Assembly: GCA_905479615.1 (NCBI GenBank)
Contig: CAJQNH010000006.1
Location: 1 to 6,357, forward strand
Source: an uncultured Eudoraea sp.
GTDB lineage: Bacteria; Bacteroidota; Bacteroidia; Flavobacteriales; Flavobacteriaceae
Reading direction: 5' to 3'
DNA: 6,357 nt
This document shows positions 5,905 to 6,357 of the stretch, piece after piece. Each line of letters begins with the position of its first letter. Within the stretch, counting starts at the first letter, position 1. The notes beneath the pieces are model-generated. The model ran no database searches. It was given only the letters and a program-made list of their open reading frames with translations, and had not been told where the DNA came from. Position numbers and translations under genes: made by a program.

Positions 5905-6270
5905 ATGGGTGAAATAGCTACTTCAGACAGACAAATCACCCTGTTTTATAATTCTAAATCAAAAAGGGCTAAGCAGACTTTGGCCTATTCTAAATCAGAA
6001 GGTTGGCCCATACAAGAGATAGATATCCTAAAAACACGACTCACCGGAACACAGATAGCGGAATTGGCAGATAGGCTAGATATCGAAGTAAAAGATTTGG
6101 TTAATCAAAATCATCCTGCCTATGCTTCAAAGTTTGAACCGCACGAGTTTTCATCTGAAGATTGGATTAAAATGATAAGACACTATCCCGAAATTATGAA
6201 ACAACCGATTGCACTCCGGGGAAAAATCACCATATTGGTTGAAACTCCAACGGATATCCTTCGGATATAA
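5905..6270 (+). CDS. ArsC/Spx-like thioredoxin-fold protein lacking the active-site cysteine
   Basis: This 121-residue protein follows the ArsC/Spx layout. ITLFYNSKSKRAKQTLAYSKSEGWPIQEIDILK (11-43) corresponds to the first strand, active-site loop and helix. LTGTQIAELADRLDIEVKDLVNQNHPAY (46-73) is the helical insert, and SEDWIKMIRHYPEIMKQPIALRG (84-106) leads to the conserved cis-proline (P101), followed by ITILVETPTDILRI. In typical arsenate reductases the loop reads like NPRCSKSRQTL; here NSKSKRAKQTL aligns with serine (S19) where the catalytic cysteine should be. There is no cysteine anywhere in the protein, so thiol arsenate reduction is unlikely and a binding or regulatory role, as for Spx, is more plausible. 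I chose the ATG at 5905 over an in-frame TTG at 5842 because the latter lies in the operator upstream of the predicted transcript start. It diverges from the universal stress gene and appears to share its regulator. Confidence 0.8.
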   Translation: MGEIATSDRQITLFYNSKSKRAKQTLAYSKSEGWPIQEIDILKTRLTGTQIAELADRLDIEVKDLVNQNHPAYASKFEPHEFSSEDWIKMIRHYPEIMKQPIALRGKITILVETPTDILRI

Positions 6271-6342
6271 CCTATATGTACTTGATTTAGTTTTAATGTA
6301 AGATCTTTTAAAGTACCCGTAAGGAAATTTAAATACCAGGAT

Positions 6343-6357
6343 ATGGCAAGATTCAGA
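6343..6357 (+). CDS. Possible start of a downstream gene (MARFR...), cut by the window edge
   Basis: An ATG followed by four more open codons reaches the right edge of the window, 72 bp after the ArsC-like gene on the same strand. AGGAT just before it could aid initiation weakly. Only five residues are visible, so the product cannot be named. No copy of the ATGAY-N4-GTCAT operator or clear terminator lies in 6271-6342; if the gene is real it may be read from the ArsC-like promoter. Confidence 0.3.

Noticed and set aside
6278..6316. GTACTT ... AAGTAC inverted repeat after the ArsC-like gene
   Set aside because: The arms are only 6 bp and 27 bp apart, with no T run after them, so this is neither a convincing terminator nor a copy of the operator.
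1..6357. CRISPR array, tRNA, rRNA, insertion sequence or attachment-site repeats
   Set aside because: No regularly spaced repeats, cloverleaf-like sequences, transposase-like proteins or terminal inverted repeats were seen; the only recurring element is the 14-bp operator.

Overview
The window looks like chromosomal DNA from a Bacteroidota bacterium, most likely a flavobacterium. It is AT-rich, its genes lack convincing Shine-Dalgarno sequences, its promoter boxes match the Bacteroidota TAnnTTTG pattern, and the proteins resemble families common in that phylum. No RNA gene, mobile element or CRISPR array was seen.

Layout. Positions 1-2319 hold a minus-strand operon of three genes joined by two ATGA stop/start overlaps. 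In transcription order these are an FMN-binding split-barrel (flavin reductase-like) protein, an M20 metallopeptidase resembling carboxypeptidase G2, and a P-loop protein cut by the window edge. Diverging from it on the plus strand are an M50 site-2 protease with CBS domains (2435-3532) and a baeRF-type protein related to archaeo-eukaryotic release factors (3605-4777). A convergent minus-strand gene encodes a tandem universal stress protein (4874-5734). Diverging from that is a small ArsC/Spx-like thioredoxin-fold protein without any cysteine (5905-6270). A possible further gene begins at 6343.

The most striking signal is regulatory. Every transcription unit with a visible 5' end has a copy of the inverted repeat ATGAY-N4-GTCAT, with first base C in one copy. 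Exactly 22 nt downstream of each lies a TAnnTT box. This geometry occurs five times, in both orientations: divergently from one perfect palindrome at 2377-2390, once before the baeRF gene, and from two separate copies between the stress-protein and ArsC-like genes. The half-site spacing is that of FNR/CRP-family operators, and the implied operator centre near -41.5 is the class II activator position. I infer that a Crp/Fnr-type activator, not encoded here, switches on the whole window as one stress regulon.

The membrane protease with CBS domains, the universal stress protein and the release-factor-like protein recall the gene content of the mycobacterial DosR dormancy locus. A response to low oxygen or low energy, involving ribosome rescue and membrane proteolysis, is therefore a reasonable but untested reading. 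The chemistry of the flavin/M20/P-loop operon cannot be read from the sequence, and it may be the least described part.
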